Below are positions 47,601 through 60,500 of a stretch of DNA of 64,000 nucleotides, piece after piece. The notes beneath the pieces are model-generated. The model ran no database searches. It worked only from the letters and a program-made list of their open reading frames with translations, and was not told the DNA's origin. A program made the translations under genes and the position numbers. The DNA is taken from contig JAQSEB010000078.1 in NCBI GenBank assembly GCA_030063045.1, positions 192,001 to 256,000 on the forward strand. Direction: 5' to 3'. How positions within the stretch are numbered: the stretch's first letter is position 1; each line of letters opens with the position of its first letter. Source of the DNA: Pratylenchus scribneri (lineage: Eukaryota; Nematoda; Chromadorea; Rhabditida; Pratylenchidae).

Positions 47601-50600
47601 ACTGTTCTTGCCGAGAAATTTCAAAGAAAAATATCATTATGATTTTTTAAAATTCATTTTTGCCTAAGGGAACAGTGTTCTTGCCGAGAAATTTCAAAGA
47701 AAAATATCATTATGATTTTTTAAAATTCATTTTAGCCTAAGGGAACAGTGTTCTTGCCGAGAAATTTCAAAGAAAAATATCATTATGATTTTTTAAAATT
47801 CATTTTAGCCTAAGGGAACAGTGTTCTGGCCTCGAAATTTCAAAGAAAAATATCATTATGATTTTTTAAAATTCATTTTAGCCTAAGGGAACAGTGTTCC
47901 TGCCGAGAAATTTCAACGAAAAATATCATTATGATTTTTTAAAATTCATTTTAGCCTAAGGGAACAGTGTTCTGGCCTCGAAATTTCAAAGGAAAATATC
48001 ATTATGATTTTTTAAAATTCATTTTAGCCTAAGGGAACAGTGTTCCTGCCGAGAAATTTCAAAGAAAAATATCATTATGATTTTTTAAAATTCATTTTAG
48101 CCTTAGGGAACAGTGTTCTGGCCTCGAAATTTCAAAGAAAAATATCATTCTGATTTTTTAAAATTCATTTTAGCCTAACAGAACACTGTTCCAGCCGAGA
48201 AATTTCAAAGAAAAATATTATTATGATTTTTTAAAATTTATTTTAGCCTAAGGGAACAGTGTTCCTGCCGAGAAATTTCAAAGAAAAATATCATTATGAT
48301 TTTTTAAAATTCATTTTAGCATTAGGGAACAGTGTTCTGGCCTCGAAATTTCAAAGAAAAATATCATTCTGATTTTTTAAAATTCATTTTAGCCTAAGGG
48401 AACAGTGTTCCTGCCGAGAAATTTCAAAGAAAAATATCATTATGATTTTTTAAAATTCATTTTAGCCTAAGGGAACAGTGTTCTGGCCTCGAAATTTCAA
48501 AGAAAAATATCATTCTGATTTTTTAAAATTCATTTTAGCCTAACAGAACACTGTTCCTGCCGAGAAATTTCAAAGAAAAATATCATTATGATTTTTTAAA
48601 ATTCATTTTAGCCTAAGGGAACAGTGTTCCTGCCGAGAAATTTCAAAGAAAAATATCATTATGATTTTTTAAAATTCATTTTAGCCTAAGGGAACAGTGT
48701 TCCTGCCGAGAAATTTCAAAGAAAAATATCATTATGATTTTTTAAAATTCATTTTAGCCTAAGGGAACAGTGTTCCTGCCGAGAAATTTCAAAGAAAAAT
48801 ATCATTATGATTTTTTAAAATTCATTTTAGCCTAAGGGAACAGTGTTCCTGCCGAGAAATTTCAAAGAAAAATATCATTATGATTTTTTAAAATCATTTT
48901 AGCCTAAGGGAACAGTGTTCTGGCCTAGAAATTTCAAAGAAAAATATCATTATGATTTTTTAAAATTCATTTTAACCTAAGGGAACAGTGTTCCTGCCGA
49001 GAAATTTCAAAGAAAAATATCATTATGATTTTTTAAAATTCATTTTAGCCTAAGGGAACAGTGTTCTGGCCTCGAAATTTCAAAGAAAAATATCATTATG
49101 ATTTTTTAAAATTCATTTTAGCCTAAGGGAACAGTGTTCTGGCCTCGAAATTTCAAAGAAAAATATCATTATGATTTTTTAAAATTTATTTTAGCCTAAG
49201 GGAACAGTGTTCCTGCCGAGAAATTTCAAAGAAAAATATCATTATGATTTTTTAAAATTCATTTTAGCCTTAGGGAACAGTGTTCTGGCCTCGAAATTTC
49301 AAAGAAAAATATCATTATGATTTTTTAAAATTCATTTTAGCCTAAGGGAACAGTGTTCCTGCCGAGAAATTTCAAAGAAAAATATCATTATGATTTTTTA
49401 AAATTCATTTTAGCATTAGGGAACAGTGTTCTGGCCTCGAAATTTCAAAGAAAAATATCATTCTGATTTTTTAAAATTCATTTTAGCCTAAGGGAACAGT
49501 GTTCCTGCCGAGAAATTTCAAAGAAAAATATCATTATGATTTTTTAAAATTCATTTTAGCCTAAGGGAACAGTGTTCTGGCCTCGAAATTTCAAAGAAAA
49601 ATATCATTCTGATTTTTTAAAATTCATTTTAGCCTAACAGAACACTGTTCCTGCCGAGAAATTTCAAAGAAAAATATCATTATGATTTTTTAAAATTCAT
49701 TTTAGCCTAAGGGAACAGTGTTCCTGCCGAGAAATTTCAAAGAAAAATATCATTCTGATTTTTTAAAATCATTTTAGCCTAAGAGAACAGTGTTCTGGCC
49801 TCGAAATTTCAAAGAAAAATATCATTATGATTTTTTAAAATTCATTTTAGCCTAACAGAACACTGTTCCTGCCGAGAAATTTCAAAGAAAAATATCATTA
49901 TGATTTTTTAAAATTCATTTTAGCCTAAGGGAACAGTGTTCTGGCCTCGAAATTTCAAAGAAAAATATCATTATGATTTTTTAAAATTCATTTTAGCCTA
50001 ACGGAACACTGTTCTTGCCGAGAAATTTCAAAGAAAAATATCATTATGATTTTTTAAAATTCATTTTAGCCTAAGGGAACAGTGTTCCTGCCGAGAAATT
50101 TCAAAGAAAAATATCATTATGATTTTTTAAAATTCATTTTAGCCTAAGGGAACAGTGTTCCTGCCGAGAAATTTCAAAGAAAAATATCATTATGATTTTT
50201 TAAAATTCATTTTAGCCTAACAGAACACTGTTCCTGCCGAGAAATTTCAAAGAAAAATATCATTATGATTTTTTAAAATTCGTTTTAGCCTAAGGGAACA
50301 GTGTTCTGGCCTCGAAATTTCAAAGAAAAATATCATTATGATTTTTTAAAATTCATTTTAGCCTAACAGAACACTGTTCCTGCCGAGAAATTTCAAAGAA
50401 AAATATCATTATGATTTTTTAAAATTCATTTTAGCCTAAGGGAACAGTGTTCTTGCCGAGAAATTTCAAAGAAAAATATCATTATGATTTTTTAAAATTC
50501 ATTTTAGCCTAAGGGAACAGTGTTCTTGCCGAGAAATTTCAAAGAAAAATATCATTATGATTTTTTAAAATTCATTTTAGCCTAAGGGAACAGTGTTCTG

Positions 50601-53600
50601 GCCTCGAAATTTCAAAGAAAAATATCATTATGATTTTTTAAAATTCATTTTAGCCTAAGGGAACAGTGTTCCTGCCGAGAAATTTCAACGAAAAATATCA
50701 TTATGATTTTTTAAAATTCATTTTAGCCTAAGGGAACAGTGTTCTGGCCTCGAAATTTCAAAGAAAAATATCATTATGATTTTTTAAAATTCATTTTAGC
50801 CTAAGGGAACAGTGTTCCTGCCGAGAAATTTCAAAGAAAAATATCATTATGATTTTTTAAAATTCATTTTAGCCTTAGGGAACAGTGTTCTGGCCTCGAA
50901 ATTTCAAAGAAAAATATCATTCTGATTTTTTAAAATTCATTTTAGCCTAACAGAACACTGTTCCAGCCGAGAAATTTCAAAGAAAAATATTATTATGATT
51001 TTTTAAAATTTATTTTAGTCTAAGGGAACAGTGTTCCTGTCGAGAAATTTCAAACAAAAATATCATTATGATTTTTTAAAATCATTTTAGCCTAAGGGAA
51101 CAGTGTTCTGGCCTCGAAATTTCAAAGAAAAATATCATTATGATTTTTTAAAATTCATTTTAGCCTAAGGGAACAGTGTTCCTGCCGAGAAATTTCAAAG
51201 AAAAATATCATTATGATTTTTTAAAATTCATTTTAGCCTAAGGGAACAGTGTTCCTGCCGAGAAATTTCAAAGAAAAATATCATTATGATTTTTTAAAAT
51301 TCATTTTAGCCTAAGGGAACAGTGTTATGGCCTCGAAATTTCAAAGAAAAATATCATTCTGATTTTATAAAATTCATTTTAGCCTAACAGAACACTGTTC
51401 CTGCCGAGAAATTTCAAAGAAAAATATCATTATGATTTTTTAAAATTCATTTTAGCCTAACAGAACACTGTTCCTGCCGAGAAATTTCAAAGAAAAATAT
51501 CATTATGATTTTATAAAATCATTTTAGCCTAACAGAACACTGTTCCTGCCGAGAAATTTCAAAGAAAAATATCATTATGATTTTTTAAAATTCATTTTAG
51601 CCTAACAGAACACTGTTCCTGCCGAGAAATTTCAAAGAAAAATATCATTATGATTTTTTAAAATTCATTTTAACCTAAGGGAACAGTGTTCCTGCCGAGA
51701 AATTTCTAAGAAAAATATCATTATGATTTTTAAAATCATTTTAGCCTAAGGGAACAGTGTTCTGGCCTCGAAATTTCAAAGAAAAATATCATTATGATTT
51801 TTTAAAATTCATTTTAGCCTAACAGAACACCGTTCCTGCCGAGAAATTTCAAAGAAAAATATCATTATGATTTTTTAAAATTCATTTTAGCCTAAGGGAA
51901 CAGTGTTCCTGCCGAGAAATTTCAAAGAAAAATATCATTATGATTTTTTAAAATTCATTTTAGCCTAAGGGAACAGTGTTCTGGCCTCGAAATTTCAAAG
52001 AAAAATATCATTATGATTTTTTAAAATTCATTTTAGCCTAAGGGAACAGTGTTCTGGCTTCGAAATTTCAAAGAAAAATATCATTATGATTTTTTAAAAT
52101 TCATTTTAGCCTAAGGGAACAGTGTTCCTGCCGAGAAATTTCAAAGAAAAATATCATTATGATTTTTTAAAATTCATTTTAGCCTTAGGAAACAGTGTTC
52201 TGGCCTCGAAATTTCAAAGAAAAATATAATTATGATTTTTTAAAATTCATTTTAGCCTAAGGGAACAGTGTTCCTGCCGAGAAATTTCAAAGAAAAATAT
52301 CATTATGATTTTTTAAAATTCATTTTAGCATTAGGGAACAGTGTTCTGGCCTCGAAATTTCAAAGAAAAATATTATTATGATTTTTTAAAATTCATTTTA
52401 GCCTAAGGGAACAGTGTTCTGGCCTCGAAATTTCAAAGAAAAATATCATTATGATTTTTTAAAATTCATTTTAGCCTAACAGAACACTGTTCCTGCCGAG
52501 AAATTTCAAAGAAAAATATCATTATGATTTTTTAAAATTCATTTTAGCCTAAGGGAACAGTGTTCTGGCCGAGAAATTTCAAAGAAAAATATCATTATGA
52601 TTTTTTAAAATTCATTTTAGCCTAACAGAACAGTGTTCCTGCCGAGAAATTTCAAAGAAAAATATCATTATGATTTTTTAAAATTCATTTTAGCCTTAGG
52701 GAACAGTGTTCTGGCCTCGAAATTTCAAAGAAAAATATCATTATGATTTTTTAAAATTCATTTTAGCCTAAGGGAACAGTGTTCTGGCCTCGAAATTTCA
52801 AAGAAAAATATCATTATGATTTTTTAAAATTCATTTTAGCCTAAGGGAACAGTGTTCCTGCTGAGAGAAATTTCAAAGAAAAATATCGTTATGATTTTTT
52901 AAAATTCATTTTAGCCTAAGGGAACAGTGTTCCTGCCGAGAAATTTCAAAGAAAAATATCATTATGATTTTTTAAAATCATTTTAGCCTAAGGGAACAGT
53001 GTTCTGGCCTCGAAATTTCAAAGAAAAATATCATTATGATTTTTTAAAATTCATTTTAGCCTAAGGGAACAGTGTTCCTGCCGAGAAATTTCAAAGAAAA
53101 ATATCATTATGATTTTTTAAAATTCATTTTAGCCTAAGGGAACAGTGTTCTGGCCTCGAAATTTCAAAGAAAAATATCATTCTGATTTTTTAAAATTCAT
53201 TTTAGCCTAACAGAACACTGTTCCTGCCGAGAAATTTCAAAGAAAAATATCATTATGATTTTTTAAAATTCATTTTAGCCTAAGGGAACAGTGTTCCTGC
53301 CGAGAAATTTCAAAGAAAAATATCATTATGATTTTTTAAAATCATTTTAGCCTAAGGGAACAGTGTTCTGGCCTCGAAATTTCAAAGAAAAATATCATTA
53401 TGATTTTTTAAAATTCATTTTAGCCTAAGGGAACAGTGTTCCTGCCGAGAAATTTCAAAGAAAAATATCATTATGATTTTTTAAAATTCATTTTAGCCTA
53501 AGGGAACAGTGTTATGGCCTCGAAATTTCAAAGAAAAATATCATTCTGATTTTATAAAATTCATTTTAGCCTAACAGAACACTGTTCCTGCCGAGAAATT

Positions 53601-56341
53601 TCAAAGAAAAATATCATTATGATTTTTAAAATTTATTTTAGCCTAACAGAACACTGTTCCTGCCGAGAAATTTCAAAGAAAAATATCATTATGATTTTAT
53701 AAAATCATTTTAGCCTAAGGGAACAGTGTTATGGCCTCGAAATTTCAAAGAAAAATATCATTATGATTTTTTAAAATTCATTTTAGCCTAACAGAACACT
53801 GTTCCTGCCGAGAAATTTCAAAGAAAAATATCATTATGATTTTTTAAAATTCATTTTAACCTAAGGGAACAGTGTTCCTGCCGAGAAATTTCTAAGAAAA
53901 ATATCATTATGATTTTTAAAATCATTTTAGCCTAAGGGAACAGTGTTCTGGCCTCGAAATTTCAAAGAAAAATATCATTATGATTTTTTAAAATTCATTT
54001 TAGCCTAACAGAACACCGTTCCTGCCGAGAAATTTCAAAGAAAAATATCATTATGATTTTTTAAAATTCATTTTAGCCTAAGGGAACAGTGTTCCTGCCG
54101 AGAAATTTCAAAGAAAAATATCATTATGATTTTTTAAAATTCATTTTAGCCTAAGGGAACAGTGTTCTGGCCTCGAAATTTCAAAGAAAAATATCATTAT
54201 GATTTTTTAAAATTCATTTTAGCCTAAGGGAACAGTGTTCTGGCTTCGAAATTTCAAAGAAAAATATCATTATGATTTTTTAAAATTCATTTTAGCCTAA
54301 GGGAACAGTGTTCCTGCCGAGAAATTTCAAAGAAAAATATCATTATGATTTTTTAAAATTCATTTTAGCCTTAGGAAACAGTGTTCTGGCCTCGAAATTT
54401 CAAAGAAAAATATCATTATGATTTTTTAAAATTCATTTTAGCCTAAGGGAACAGTGTTCCTGCCGAGAAATTTCAAAGAAAAATATCATTATGATTTTTT
54501 AAAATTCATTTTAGCATTAGGGAACAGTGTTCTGGCCTCGAAATTTCAAAGAAAAATATTATTATGATTTTTTAAAATTCATTTTAGCCTAAGGGAACAG
54601 TGTTCTGGCCTCGAAATTTCAAAGAAAAATATCATTATGATTTTTTAAAATTCATTTTAGCCTAACAGAACACTGTTCCTGCCGAGAAATTTCAAAGAAA
54701 AATATCATTATGATTTTTTAAAATTCATTTTAGCCTAAGGGAACAGTGTTCTGGCCGAGAAATTTCAAAGAAAAATATCATTATGATTTTTTAAAATTCA
54801 TTTTAGCCTAACAGAACAGTGTTCCTGCCGAGAAATTTCAAAGAAAAATATCATTATGATTTTTTAAAATTCATTTTAGCCTTAGGGAACAGTGTTCTGG
54901 CCTCGAAATTTCAAAGAAAAATATCATTATGATTTTTTAAAATTCATTTTAGCCTAAGGGAACAGTGTTCTGGCCTCGAAATTTCAAAGAAAAATATCAT
55001 TATGATTTTTTAAAATTCATTTTAGCCTAAGGGAACAGTGTTCCTGCTGAGAGAAATTTCAAAGAAAAATATCGTTATGATTTTTTAAAATTCATTTTAG
55101 CCTAAGGGAACAGTGTTCCTGCCGAGAAATTTCAAAGAAAAATATCATTATGATTTTTTAAAATCATTTTAGCCTAAGGGAACAGTGTACTGGCCTAGAA
55201 ATTTCAAAGAAAAATATCATTATGATTTTTTAAAATTCATTTTAACCTAAGGGAACAGTGTTCCTGCCGAGAAATTTCAAAGAAAAATATCATTATGATT
55301 TTTTAAAATTCATTTTAGCCTAAGGGAACAGTGTTCTGGCCTCGAAATTTCAAAGAAAAATATCATTATGATTTTTTAAAATTCATTTTAGCCTAAGGGA
55401 ACAGTGTTCTGGCCTCGAAATTTCAAAGAAAATTATCATTATGATTTTTTAAAATTCATTTTAGCCTAAGGGAACAGTGTTCCTGCCGAGAAATTTCAAA
55501 GAAAAATATCATTATGATTTTTTAAAATTCATTTTAGCCTTAGGGAACAGTGTTCTGGCCTCGAAATTTCAAAGAAAAATATCATTATGATTTTTTAAAA
55601 TTCATTTTAGCCTAAGGGAACAGTGTTCCTGCCGAGAAATTTCAAAGAAAAATATCATTATGATTTTTTAAAATTCATTTTAGCATTAGGGAACAGTGTT
55701 CTGGCCTCGAAATTTCAAAGAAAAATATCATTCTGATTTTTTAAAATTCATTTTAGCCTAAGGGAACAGTGTTCCTGCCGAGAAATTTCAAAGAAAAATA
55801 TCATTATGATTTTTTAAAATTCATTTTAGCCTAAGGGAACAGTGTTCTGGCCTCGAAATTTCAAAGAAAAATATCATTCTGATTTTTTAAAATTCATTTT
55901 AGCCTAACAGAACACTGTTCCTGCCGAGAAATTTCAAAGAAAAATATCATTATGATTTTTTAAAATTCATTTTAGCCTAAGGGAACAGTGTTCCTGCCGA
56001 AAAATTTCAAAGAAAAATATCATTATGATTTTTTAAAATTCATTTTAGCCTAAGGGAACAGTGTTCCTGCCGAGAAATTTCAAAGAAAAATATCATTATG
56101 ATTTTTTAAAATTCATTTTAGCCTAAGGGAACAGTGTTCCTGCCGAGAAATTTCAAAGAAAAATATCATTATGATTTTTTAAAATTCATTTTAGCCTAAG
56201 GGAACAGTGTTCCTGCCGAGAAATTTCAAAGAAAAATATCATTATAATTTTTTAAAATCATTTTAGCCTAAGGGAACAGTGTTCTGGCCTAGAAATTTCA
56301 AAGAAAAATATCATTATGATTTTTTAAAATTCATTTTAACC

Positions 56342-56344
56342 TAA
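56342..56344. repeat. Target-site duplication TAA, left copy
   Basis: CCTAA precedes the element and TAAGGGAACAG follows it; joining them gives the normal CCTAAGGGAAC of satellite B. An uninterrupted paralogue at 60078-60080 confirms the site. A TWA-type 3-bp duplication is typical of the PIF/Harbinger superfamily. Confidence 0.85.
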
Positions 56345-56379
56345 CAAGGGAAGTACCTCACCTTAAGGTGGCCCTTTTT
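56345..56379 (+). repeat. Left terminal inverted repeat, 35 bp
   Basis: It starts CAAGGGAAGTACC, contains the CACCTTAAGGTG palindrome and ends CCCTTTTT. It is the perfect reverse complement of 57493-57527; beyond it the arms stay similar but with mismatches. Confidence 0.9.
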
Positions 56380-56436
56380 GATGAAACTTGGCATGTCTTT
56401 TGGCCATAGGATGCCTACACATAATCCGCTATTTTT

Positions 56437-56471
56437 ATCTGCGGAATGAGCTCGCCTACTGTTTTATGGCC
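56437..56471 (+). repeat. Direct repeat left of the nested insertion
   Basis: ATCTGCGGAATGAGCT ... TTTTATGGCC here and ATCTGCCCAATGAGCT ... TTTTATGGCC at 56699-56732 are diverged copies of one stretch that occurs only once in the right arm (57401-57434, reverse complement). The nested insertion lies between them. Confidence 0.6.
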
Positions 56472-56519
56472 AATAAAAATTTTTAATTTGACGATTTATT
56501 GGATTGGAAATAGAGAGAG

Positions 56520-56594
56520 GCAGATGCCTGGATGGTGTATGGGGTAAGTATGTAGAATACTTTTATGGTCATGTGTTCAATTCCTCTCATCGGC
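56520..56594 (+). pseudogene. tRNA-like unit (degenerate tRNA or SINE head)
   Basis: The segment has canonical tRNA spacing. A 7-bp acceptor stem (GCAGATG with CATCGGC, six of seven paired) encloses a 19-nt D region containing GGATGG. A perfect 5-bp anticodon stem follows (AAGTA/TACTT, 56546-56562) with 7-nt loop TGTAGAA. A variable region of 8 nt leads to a 17-nt T arm with loop TTCAATT and B-box-like TGTTCAATTCC. A T7 run at 56601-56607 could end pol III transcription. Oddities: no T at position 33, a weak T stem and a poor D stem. The loop could be read as TAG (Leu) or, shifted, GTA (Tyr). An AT-rich tail follows, so a tRNA-derived SINE is the likeliest origin. Confidence 0.5.
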
Positions 56595-56600
56595 GAGTAA

Positions 56601-56607
56601 TTTTTTT
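56601..56607 (+). terminator. T7 run, candidate pol III terminator
   Basis: Seven T residues six bases after the tRNA-like 3' end. Four or more Ts on the coding strand end pol III transcription. T-runs are common in this AT-rich DNA, so this supports the tRNA-like call only weakly. Confidence 0.4.
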
Positions 56608-56698
56608 AATTTCTTAAACTCATTTTTAATACAAATTTAGAGTTTTATTATTAAAAATTAAATAAAATAATTAAAATTATGTAAACCGCAATATAATT

Positions 56699-56735
56699 AT
56701 CTGCCCAATGAGCTTATCTCGGATTTTATGGCCAT
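56699..56735 (+). repeat. Direct repeat right of the nested insertion
   Basis: Second copy of the arm segment seen at 56437-56471. This copy pairs better with the right arm over CTCGGATTTTATGGCC, so it is probably the original arm and the left copy the duplicate, or the insertion involved a second element copy. Confidence 0.55.
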
Positions 56736-57074
56736 AAAACCTATTTTTCAGCCATTTTGGCCATAGCTCATATCTCGGTATAGGGATGTCCTAAAATTAT
56801 GAACTAAACGTCATATTATAGAGAATTTTATTGGCTATAATATTGGTAAATGTTTTCTAGGCTTAAAAATTTTTTGAAATTTTTTATCGATTTTTTTCGA
56901 AAAATCCCGAATTTGGCCAATTTTCAATGGGCCATAACTCGGGTATATGGCTATATTGGAACATGGCCCAATTATGTTTTTTGATCACACTATCATAAAG
57001 TATTTTTGTGCAAATTTTTAGGTTTTTCCCTTAACCTGAAAATTCTAGGTATTTTGCCCATTACAGGCCTAGCA

Positions 57075-57088
57075 TTGCGAATTCGCAA
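57075..57088. other. 14-bp palindrome TTGCGAATTCGCAA in the hairpin loop
   Basis: Perfect even palindrome near the symmetry centre of the foldback element. It could be a remnant of the fold-back centre or chance; no function can be assigned. Confidence 0.4.
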
Positions 57089-57492
57089 AAATTTTCAGGT
57101 AGTCAGAAAAATCTGAAAATTTGCATAGAGATACTTTATGATATGGTGATCAAAAAAGATAACTGAGCCAAAGTCCAACGATTCCATCTAACCGAGTTAT
57201 GGACCATTGAAAATTGGCCAAATTCGGGATTTTTTGAAAAAAATCGATAAAAAATTTCAAAAAATTTTTAGGCCTAGGAAACATTTACCAATATTATAGC
57301 CAATAAAATTCTCTATAATATGACGTTTAGTTCATAATTTTAGGACATCCCTATACCGAGATATGAGCTATGGCCAAAATGGCTGAAAAATAGGTTTTAT
57401 GGCCATAAAATCCGAGGCGTGTCCATTCCGCAGATAAAAATTGTGATTTAGGTGTAGGCATCCTATGCCCTAAACATATGCAAAGTCTCATT

Positions 57493-57527
57493 AAAAAGGG
57501 CCACCTTAAGGTGAGGTACTTCCCTTG
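57493..57527 (-). repeat. Right terminal inverted repeat, 35 bp
   Basis: It ends GGTACTTCCCTTG and is the perfect reverse complement of 56345-56379. It is followed by TAA and resumed satellite B. Confidence 0.9.
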
Positions 57528-57530
57528 TAA
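57528..57530. repeat. Target-site duplication TAA, right copy
   Basis: TAA directly after the right terminal repeat, continuing into GGGAACAGTG of the split B monomer. Confidence 0.85.
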
Positions 57531-60500
57531 GGGAACAGTGTTCCTGCCGAGAAATTTCAAAGAAAAATATCATTATGATTTTTTAAAATTCATTTTAGCC
57601 TAAGGGAACAGTGTTCTGGCCTCGAAATTTCAAAGAAAAATATCATTATGATTTTTTAAAATTCATTTTAGCCTAAGGGAACAGTGTTCTGGCCTCGAAA
57701 TTTCAAAGAAAAATATCATTATGATTTTTTAAAATTTATTTTAGCCTAAGGGAACAGTGTTCCTGCCGAGAAATTTCAAAGAAAAATATCATTATGATTT
57801 TTTAAAATTCATTTTAGCCTTAGGGAACAGTGTTCTGGCCTCGAAATTTCAAAGAAAAATATCATTATGATTTTTTAAAATTCATTTTAGCCTAAGGGAA
57901 CAGTGTTCCTGCCGAGAAATTTCAAAGAAAAATATCATTATGATTTTTTAAAATTCATTTTAGCATTAGGGAACAGTGTTCTGGCCTCGAAATTTCAAAG
58001 AAAAATATCATTCTGATTTTTTAAAATTCATTTTAGCCTAAGGGAACAGTGTTCCTGCCGAGAAATTTCAAAGAAAAATATCATTATGATTTTTTAAAAT
58101 TCATTTTAGCCTAAGGGAACAGTGTTCTGGCCTCGAAATTTCAAAGAAAAATATCATTCTGATTTTTTAAAATTCATTTTAGCCTAACAGAACACTGTTC
58201 CTGCCGAGAAATTTCAAAGAAAAATATCATTATGATTTTTTAAAATTCATTTTAGCCTAAGGGAACAGTGTTCCTGCCGAGAAATTTCAAAGAAAAATAT
58301 CATTATGATTTTTTAAAATCATTTTAGCCTAAGGGAACAGTGTTCTGGCCTCGAAATTTCAAAGAAAAATATCATTATGATTTTTTAAAATTCATTTTAG
58401 CCTAAGGGAACAGTGTTCCTGCCGAGAAATTTCAAAGAAAAATATCATTATGATTTTTTAAAATTCATTTTAGCCTAAGGGAACAGTGTTTTGGCCTCGA
58501 AATTTCAAAGAAAAATATCATTCTGATTTTATAAAATTCATTTTAGCCTAACAGAACACTGTTCCTGCCGAGAAATTTCAAAGAAAAATATCATTATGAT
58601 TTTTTAAAATTCATTTTAGCCTAACAGAACACTGTTCCTGCCGAGAAATTTCAAAGAAAAATATCATTATGATTTTATAAAATCATTTTAGCCTAAGGGA
58701 ACAGTGTTCCTGCCGAGAAATTTCAAAGAAAAATATCATTATGATTTTTTAAAATTCATTTTAGCCTAAGGGAACAGTGTTATGGCCTCGAAATTTCAAA
58801 GAAAAATATCATTCTGATTTTATAAAATCATTTTAGCCTAAGGGAACAGTGTTATGGCCTCGAAATTTCAAAGAAAAATATCATTATGATTTTTTAAAAT
58901 TCATTTTAGCCTAACAGAACACTGTTCTGGCCTCGAAATTTCAAAGAAAAATATCATTATGATTTTTTAAAATTCATTTTAGCCTAAGGGAACAGTGTTC
59001 CTGCCGAGAAATTTCAAAGAAAAATATCATTATGATTTTTTAAAATTCATTTTAGCCTAAGGGAACAGTGTTCTGGCCTCGAAATTTCAAAGAAAAATAT
59101 CATTATGATTTTTTAAAATTCATTTTAGCCTAAGGGAACAGTGTTCTGGCCTCGAAATTTCAAAGAAAATTATCATTATGATTTTTTAAAATTCATTTTA
59201 GCCTAAGGGAACAGTGTTCCTGCCGAGAAATTTCAAAGAAAAATATCATTATGATTTTTTAAAATTCATTTTAGCCTTAGGGAACAGTGTTCTGGCCTCG
59301 AAATTTCAAAGAAAAATATCATTATGATTTTTTAAATTCATTTTAGCCTAAGGGAACAGTGTTCCTGCCGAGAAATTTCAAAGAAAAATATCATTATGAT
59401 TTTTTAAAATTCATTTTAGCATTAGGGAACAGTGTTCTGGCCTCGAAATTTCAAAGAAAAATATCATTCTGATTTTTTAAAATTCATTTTAGCCTAAGGG
59501 AACAGTGTTCCTGCCGAGAAATTTCAAAGAAAAATATCATTATGATTTTTTAAAATTCATTTTAGCCTAAGGGAACAGTGTTCTGGCCTCGAAATTTCAA
59601 AGAAAAATATCATTCTGATTTTTTAAAATTCATTTTAGCCTAACAGAACACTGTTCCTGCCGAGAAATTTCAAAGAAAAATATCATTATGATTTTTTAAA
59701 ATTCATTTTAGCCTAAGGGAACAGTGTTCCTGCCGAGAAATTTCAAAGAAAAATATCATTATGATTTTTTAAAATTCATTTTAGCCTAAGGGAACAGTGT
59801 TCCTGCCGAGAAATTTCAAAGAAAAATATCATTATGATTTTTTAAAATTCATTTTAGCCTAAGGGAACAGTGTTCCTGCCGAGAAATTTCAAAGAAAAAT
59901 ATCATTATGATTTTTTAAAATTCATTTTAGCCTAAGGGAACAGTGTTCCTGCCGAGAAATTTCAAAGAAAAATATCATTATAATTTTTTAAAATCATTTT
60001 AGCCTAAGGGAACAGTGTTCTGGCCTAGAAATTTCAAAGAAAAATATCATTATGATTTTTTAAAATTCATTTTAACCTAAGGGAACAGTGTTCCTGCCGA
60101 GAAATTTCAAAGAAAAATATCATTATGATTTTTTAAAATTCATTTTAGCCTAAGGGAACAGTGTTCTGGCCTCGAAATTTCAAAGAAAAATATCATTATG
60201 ATTTTTTAAAATTCATTTTAGCCTAAGGGAACAGTGTTCTGGCCTCGAAATTTCAAAGAAAAATATCATTATAATTTTTTAAAATTTATTTTAGCCTAAG
60301 GGAACAGTGTTCCTGCCGAGAAATTTCAAAGAAAAATATCATTATGATTTTTTAAAATTCATTTTAGCCTTAGGGAACAGTGTTCTGGCCTCGAAATTTC
60401 AAAGAAAAATATCATTATGATTTTTTAAAATTCATTTTAGCCTAAGGGAACAGTGTTCCTGCCGAGAAATTTCAAAGAAAAATATCATTATGATTTTTTA

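Larger units (their letters stand above)
41687..56344 (+). repeat. Satellite B, segment 2: about 201 monomers
   Basis: The same 73-bp monomers, subtypes and orientation as segment 1, continuing directly from the split monomer. Markers recur here too: GCTGAGAGAAA near 42505, 45785, 52860 and 55045; GTTATGG near 43530, 44690, 51325 and 53510; GTTCCAGCC near 48190 and 50960. Pairs of TTTCTAAGAAAA monomers near 51706 and 53890 mark another block repeat of about 2.2 kb. No gene or insertion was seen within it. It ends at the TAA target of the foldback element. Confidence 0.97.
56345..57527. mobile_element. Non-autonomous foldback DNA transposon (MITE-like, possibly PIF/Harbinger)
   Basis: A 1183-bp insertion with 35-bp perfect terminal inverted repeats and TAA target duplications. 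The inverted symmetry continues far inward with mismatches: GGATGCCTACAC, TTTTATGGCCATAAAACC, the GACGTTTAG/CTAAACGTC region and GATCACACTATCATAAAG all have reverse-complement partners, so nearly the whole element can fold into an imperfect hairpin with arms of about 420 bp and a loop near 57025-57110. The left arm is longer by about 260 bp because of an insertion at about 56472-56735. No transposase or credible ORF is present, so it must have been moved in trans. The superfamily is inferred from the 3-bp TAA duplication only. Confidence 0.88.

Noticed and set aside
57351..57560. 69-codon minus-strand ORF at the right arm of the foldback element
   Set aside because: It runs across the terminal repeat into satellite B, has no transposase motif and no usual start; chance frame.
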